Assembly: GCA_024638565.1 (NCBI GenBank)
Contig: JAHEKC010000002.1
Span: 1-60,163 of the forward strand
Reading direction: 5' to 3'
Length of the DNA: 60,163 nucleotides
Origin: Bacteroidota bacterium
GTDB taxonomy: Bacteria; Bacteroidota; Bacteroidia; AKYH767-A; OLB10
Below, piece by piece: positions 56,601 to 60,163 of this stretch; within the stretch, counting starts at the first letter, position 1, and every line of letters starts with the position of its first letter. The position numbers and the translations under genes are program-made. Under the pieces are notes generated by a model. It saw only the letters and a list, made by a program, of their open reading frames with translations. It did not search any database and was not told where the DNA came from.

Positions 56601-59316
56601 CATACTGACTTCCAGCACCGGCGCCTCCTACCAGTGGTCAACCGGGGCCACCTCGCAGTCCATCAACGTCACTTCCTCCGGTACCTATACCGTAACCGTT
56701 GATGGCACTGATGTGGCCACCCCTGTGCAGGTAACCGTGCATCCTCTTCCCCAGGCCGGCGTAACCGCTTCCGGGCCAACCACGTTTTGCCAGGGCGAAG
56801 ACGTCACGCTTACTGCAGGAAACGGAACCGCTTACCTGTGGACACCCGGAAACCAGACCACCGCCGCCCTCACCGTAAGCACGGCCGGCAGCTACTCTGT
56901 CCGTGTCACCAACCAGTACGGCTGCTCAAAGGTTTCCCAGCCGGTATCCGTCACCGTGCAGCCCCTGCCATCGACGGCGGTTAACGCAAACGGCCCGACC
57001 ACGTTCTGTGACGGCGAACAGGTCACGCTGAGTGCTCCGCCGGGTGGTGCTTATGTATGGCTGCCGGGCAACCAGACATCACAATCGATCAATGTATATA
57101 CCCAAGGGAGCTACCAGGTCATGGTGACAGGGAGCAATGGCTGCTCCGCAACATCATCCGCCACACAGGTTACGGTTCTGCCGCTGCCACCTGCAAACGT
57201 GACTGCCAGCGGCCCGTTGTCGTTCGCTTACGGCGACAGCGTGGTGCTGACCGCAAACCCGGTTGCATCCTACTACTGGTTTCCCGGCGGCGAAACAACA
57301 CAGTCCATCACCGTATTCACAACGGGAACCTACGGCGTGCTGGTTACCGGTACGAATGGATGCACGCAATACTCCCAGGCAACCTCCGTGTTCGTCAGCA
57401 GCACGTCGACACCTGCAATTGTCCCAAGCGGGCCCACCACGTTTTGCCAGGGCAATAATGTGGTGCTTACCGCCCCCGCCGGCATTTCATTTCTCTGGTC
57501 GAACGGTGCCACCACGCAGTCCATCACAGTCACATCATCAGGACAGTACCTGGTAACCGTCCAAACGCCGACATCCTCATTCACAACTGCCCCCGAAACC
57601 GTGACGGTACATCCATTGCCAACGGCTCAAATCAGTGCCTCCGGGCCAACCGCTTTCTGCCCGGGCGGCCATGTGATCCTCCAGGCTGCAGTTGCCTCTT
57701 CTTACCTCTGGTCCCCGGGCGGCGAAACCACCCAGTCAATAACGGTATCAAGTACCGGCTCCTATTCCGTCCAGACTACCAATGTCCAGGGTTGCACGGA
57801 TGTGTCCGCAACCCTGGGTGTCACTGTAAGTCCGACCCCAGCCGCCACCATAACGCCCGGTGGTTCCACGAGCATTTGTCCCGGTGACAACGTGACCCTG
57901 CAGGCTTCCGCGGCGGCCGCCTATCTGTGGTCGCCCGGCGGTGAGACCACGCAATCTGTCGCGGTTGCCGCTGCCGGTTCGTATTCCGTACAAACGACCA
58001 ATGCGCAGGGATGCACCGCTTCTTCCGCCGTGGTATCGGTCAGTGTCAGTGCGCTGCCTGTTGCCGCCATCACCCCGGGCGGGAATACGAGTTTCTGTGA
58101 CGGGGAGACCGTGTTATTGCAGGCGGGAGCCGCGTCTTCATACCTTTGGTTGCCCGGTGGACAGACGACTGCCTCGATCAGTGTCGCAACGGCGGGAAGC
58201 TATTCCGTCCAGGTTTCGAATGCCTCCGGATGTACGGCAACCTCTCCTTCGGTACCTGTCCTGGTTTACCCGTCTCCGAATGTGATCGTATCAGCCAATG
58301 GCCCGGTGGCGTTCTGTGATGGCGGTAACGTGAATCTGCAGGCCTTTGGCGGAAGTGTTTATCAATGGTCGCCAGGCGGTCAAACGACCGCGGGAATAGT
58401 TGTGTATTCTGGCGGCGCTTATTCCGTACAGGTCACCAACAGCGACGGGTGCTCTGCGATATCCGGCGTGACAACCGTCAAGGTTTACCCCCTTCCCACG
58501 GCGACTGTCACCCCCGGGGGCTCCACTACATTATGTCATGGCGCCGGGGTCAACCTGAATGCCAGTCCCGGGACCTCGTATATATGGACCCCGGGGGGAC
58601 AGACGACCGCTTCCATATACACTACAACTTCGGGGTCCTATTCCGTACAGGTGATGAACCAGTATGGCTGCGCATCCGCCTCTGCCCCTGTAGCGGTCAC
58701 GACGCAGGGCAACTGCCCCTGCGATCCGCCACAGGGCCTGTATGAAAGCAACCTTACGGCATCAGGCGCCGTGCTGAACTGGACACCGGCTGCCGGGGCT
58801 GACAGCATGCAAATACTCCTGTTCAGGGTTTTTCCCTCCCCGAGGATGAAAATCATCGACGGCATTGGAGGTGCTCAGACAAGTATGGCCATCAGTGTAT
58901 TCCCAAGCGCATGGTACATGTGGAGAATGCGGTCCTATTGCGGCGGATCGAGGAGTGCATGGTCATCTCTTAATTGGTTTTATACCCCTTTTGTGAAGAC
59001 CACGGGTCCCGGCCGGCAGGACATTCCGGTTCTTCCGCAACCCGTTCGCACCGCATCCCAGGGTCCGGATCATATGCTGGTGTATCCCAACCCCGCGCAT
59101 GACCGGGTAACCATCCGTTTCACTGCCCCTGTAAACGGCCATGCGTTCTGGCTGCTCAAGGATGGAAGAGGCAAGGTGATCCGCCAGTCCGATATTATCG
59201 TTAACGAAGGGGTCAACATTTTGGAAACGGAAATTGCCGAAGTTGTTCCCGGGCTCTATTTCATCGAGATCGCTAATGACCGCATGCAGCATCTCGGAAA
59301 GGTCGTCATCCATTAG
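53692..59316 (+). CDS. 1874-aa secreted multidomain protein: LamG/ConA-like + uncharacterised putative catalytic domain + CBM-like domain + ten Ig-like repeats + FnIII-like + T9SS type A sorting domain
   Basis: RYYWNFDDPAQPMKDQMGQFDLDPNFYG...FTIEFQFRPGYGFKETRFFYR (LamG-like); WDEDSEKNVRPAQWLGLLKSLSMLGAEFFYTGYFNENG; PKGAARDYYFWVRARSTDGTSTGINITMNGS (CBM6/35-like); repeats GPTTFCQGxxVxLTA...; C-terminal MLVYPNPAHDRVTIRFTAPV...GLYFIEIANDRMQHLGKVVIH. Confidence 0.85.
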   Translation: MPIFRQIMLYPFVRRYTVPALLLTIWFTIISPTVSGQTFNPRYYWNFDDPAQPMKDQMGQFDLDPNFYGSPYTVNSGTPGQGVGDHLTLDASSDLFRAGSLPIDSAFTIEFQFRPGYGFKETRFFYRLDDAITIRMSYPYILFQTRIQTPAGSEYDDLRVELDALGRRSYGYYIDGDWHHIVFRYNSNTGQKSIWVDGQVAPGFSKTTSTGYFPNSSGVNRDMVLNTNISYQKYGGDYDEIAIYGYELPDRMIYRHYLDFQSGQHYSFVNANLTVPGPDPVTGPIDPDDFAPGHPAINVNALEQLSTFPVPRYVPGHTLLPNFNWIDPVYMSGRFQPGVGDALSVSTSVEMQRVLASDFNYMLQVSNNNNQWNDAWIFLANQNPQWKLSMITFRLQLPNDRISSQSLPNDHYLQNSSGQFLDLNGNVTSNKIWRPSAPVGSYQDDGKDMLNYINANLAGKLSRPIDFVNENGEAFPLISNTALAKDPQVTAGKNASGLGWEEYLANRYKEHSTVPYRDIIMNSSAFAPGTIYSEYRIDGHRDWQFRYSQSRLINTPINGQRYSTTDFYVRWPKNWRWWQGPWHGWQWIVESRINELAQGDKLFSPFVAAGWDEDSEKNVRPAQWLGLLKSLSMLGAEFFYTGYFNENGSYMPPNPPPHDPDGYIWQAVMPSYAQGVASRYEQFYRNGDLLEGDVPISPYDPASDMALNFWTGDPRQIVTVRKEQNQPRYAISGTLQPNSNMTGAAEKERISTIILNGDPVTFNVRRQGSTYIYDNSQASAPVFYQLDGWHESTHPSLWSTDFILEAELFDNQPSSVDIKTSVPPGTPVGDFSEFTSYLSFRAVAPVQYHFQPKGAARDYYFWVRARSTDGTSTGINITMNGSNQKTIDCITDTSWNWYRFDKNNAVITYPSVTLQDQLLQIIPLNTKIEIDVISLVNASGPVYGSIPPPCNNGATISASGPTTFCQGQQVILTSSTGASYQWSTGATSQSINVTSSGTYTVTVDGTDVATPVQVTVHPLPQAGVTASGPTTFCQGEDVTLTAGNGTAYLWTPGNQTTAALTVSTAGSYSVRVTNQYGCSKVSQPVSVTVQPLPSTAVNANGPTTFCDGEQVTLSAPPGGAYVWLPGNQTSQSINVYTQGSYQVMVTGSNGCSATSSATQVTVLPLPPANVTASGPLSFAYGDSVVLTANPVASYYWFPGGETTQSITVFTTGTYGVLVTGTNGCTQYSQATSVFVSSTSTPAIVPSGPTTFCQGNNVVLTAPAGISFLWSNGATTQSITVTSSGQYLVTVQTPTSSFTTAPETVTVHPLPTAQISASGPTAFCPGGHVILQAAVASSYLWSPGGETTQSITVSSTGSYSVQTTNVQGCTDVSATLGVTVSPTPAATITPGGSTSICPGDNVTLQASAAAAYLWSPGGETTQSVAVAAAGSYSVQTTNAQGCTASSAVVSVSVSALPVAAITPGGNTSFCDGETVLLQAGAASSYLWLPGGQTTASISVATAGSYSVQVSNASGCTATSPSVPVLVYPSPNVIVSANGPVAFCDGGNVNLQAFGGSVYQWSPGGQTTAGIVVYSGGAYSVQVTNSDGCSAISGVTTVKVYPLPTATVTPGGSTTLCHGAGVNLNASPGTSYIWTPGGQTTASIYTTTSGSYSVQVMNQYGCASASAPVAVTTQGNCPCDPPQGLYESNLTASGAVLNWTPAAGADSMQILLFRVFPSPRMKIIDGIGGAQTSMAISVFPSAWYMWRMRSYCGGSRSAWSSLNWFYTPFVKTTGPGRQDIPVLPQPVRTASQGPDHMLVYPNPAHDRVTIRFTAPVNGHAFWLLKDGRGKVIRQSDIIVNEGVNILETEIAEVVPGLYFIEIANDRMQHLGKVVIH
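56557..58713 (+). repeat. Ten tandem ~219-bp (73-aa) Ig/PKD-like repeats within the 1874-aa protein
   Basis: Consensus xxIxxxGPTTFCxGxxVxLxAxxxxxYxWxPGGxTTxSIxVxxxGSYSVxVTNxxGCxxxSxxxxVxVxPxP recurs ten times. Confidence 0.9.
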
Positions 59317-59338
59317 AAGGCTGACAAATGCTTTCATG

Positions 59339-59367
59339 GGCCCGGCTGCTGCCGGGCCTTTTTTTTT
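59339..59367 (+). terminator. Strong rho-independent terminator
   Basis: GGCCCGGC-TGCT-GCCGGGCC (8-bp perfect stem) followed by T9, 22 nt after the stop of the 1874-aa gene. Confidence 0.92.
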
Positions 59368-59735
59368 AATCAGGGCATGCACAATCCGTGCCCTGCAATA
59401 CTGTTTTCACTGGCTGAATAAGATGGCTCAGGCTTTTTCTTACGCGTGAAACGGATGGGTTGCTTGCCGGGCATTTCCGGTAACCAGCCCGTTAGCATCA
59501 AAATCCCGGGAAATATAAACGCAGAATGCGGGAAACGGCCGTTTCCTTACGCATGATATAAAGCGCCGGAGATTCCGGGAACGACAGGCTGTTCCTGCCG
59601 TTTATTGGGTTGTTGTACATGAAGCCTTCTTCCTCCACACACTTATCGAATGGATTGCAAACACCATACCCGGTTCATCGGATTGTAAGGTATGTGTAAG
59701 GTCAGGAATGAAAAACAAACCACACAAATAAAACC

Positions 59736-60163
59736 ATGAAATTATTCTACAAAAATGACCTGTCCGGGAACGACTCCCTGATCAAAACGGGAATCTGGAT
59801 CAGCTTCCTGATTGCCTTTTTACTTCTGGCTTCCACTTATGCCTCGACTGCACAGTCAGTAATCGTACCCGAGCGCTACTACACGTTTAACAGCGCCAAT
59901 CCTTCAGCGGATTCCACGGGAACCGCCGACCTTAATTTTTTATTCTACGGCTGCCAGTACACCCATGAATCCGGAGGGCAGGTAGGAGACTTCCTGCGCC
60001 TGGGCGACGGCGGGAACCTGATCAACGCGGCCACGCTGGATCTGGATACCGCCATTACAGTGGAGTTCCTGATGCGGGTGGGTCACGGGTTTAACAATAC
60101 CGGCTTCATCCGGCGTGGTGACGGGGTTTTCGACATACGCATCAACTATCCTGAAATTTACTT
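59736..60163 (+). CDS. Second LamG-like secreted protein, paralogous to 53692-59316; 3'-truncated at window edge
   Basis: ATG 59736 opens MKLFYKNDLSGNDSLIKTGIWISFLIAFLLLASTYASTAQSVIVPERYYTFNSANPSADSTGTADLNFLFYGCQYTHESGGQVGDFLRLGDGGNLINAATLDLDTAITVEFLMRVGHGFNNTGFIRRGDGVFDIRINYPEIY, open to the window end; missing from the ORF track. Confidence 0.85.
   Translation, partial: MKLFYKNDLSGNDSLIKTGIWISFLIAFLLLASTYASTAQSVIVPERYYTFNSANPSADSTGTADLNFLFYGCQYTHESGGQVGDFLRLGDGGNLINAATLDLDTAITVEFLMRVGHGFNNTGFIRRGDGVFDIRINYPEIY

Noticed and set aside
1-60163. tRNA, rRNA, CRISPR array, transposon, integron or phage genes
   Set aside because: No cloverleaf-like arm sets, rRNA-like blocks, spacer arrays, terminal inverted repeats or transposase/integrase proteins were seen by eye; tRNAscan-SE and Infernal would be decisive for small RNAs.

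Overview
This 60.2-kb window looks like a Bacteroidota (Chitinophagales/Sphingobacteriia-like) chromosome segment. It is almost fully coding, and I recognise about 54 CDSs. Most are conserved housekeeping genes: dnaG, rlmN, ispD, queA, hemD, rnpA, yidD, uvrC, meaB, tilS, lpxC/fabZ, lpxA, mlaFE, a polyprenyl synthetase, and lemA with two TPM-domain genes. I saw no rRNA, tRNA, CRISPR array, transposase, integrase or phage module. The accessory content is mainly secreted Type IX secretion system (T9SS) proteins. The most interesting region is the right end. It has a nearly cargo-less CHU_C/T9SS type-B protein (52870-53301), then a 1874-aa protein (53692-59316), then the start of a second homologous protein (59736 to the window edge, absent from the ORF track). 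The 1874-aa protein appears to be LamG-like + uncharacterised central domain + CBM-like + ten ~73-aa Ig-like repeats + FnIII-like + T9SS C-terminal domain. Other items worth a second look are: a c-heme-like (CX4CH) lipoprotein/YceI/DUF5777-like cassette (17391-19279); an alpha/beta-hydrolase whose nucleophile serine is replaced by Gly; an ALK-like glycine-rich T9SS protein; a pseudouridine synthase with a 57-bp tandem-repeat-encoded basic N-terminal extension, truncated at the window start; and a 4-bp-overlapping DUF4175-like/RsbW-like gene pair. All family calls come from reading protein motifs by eye; no database search was run.
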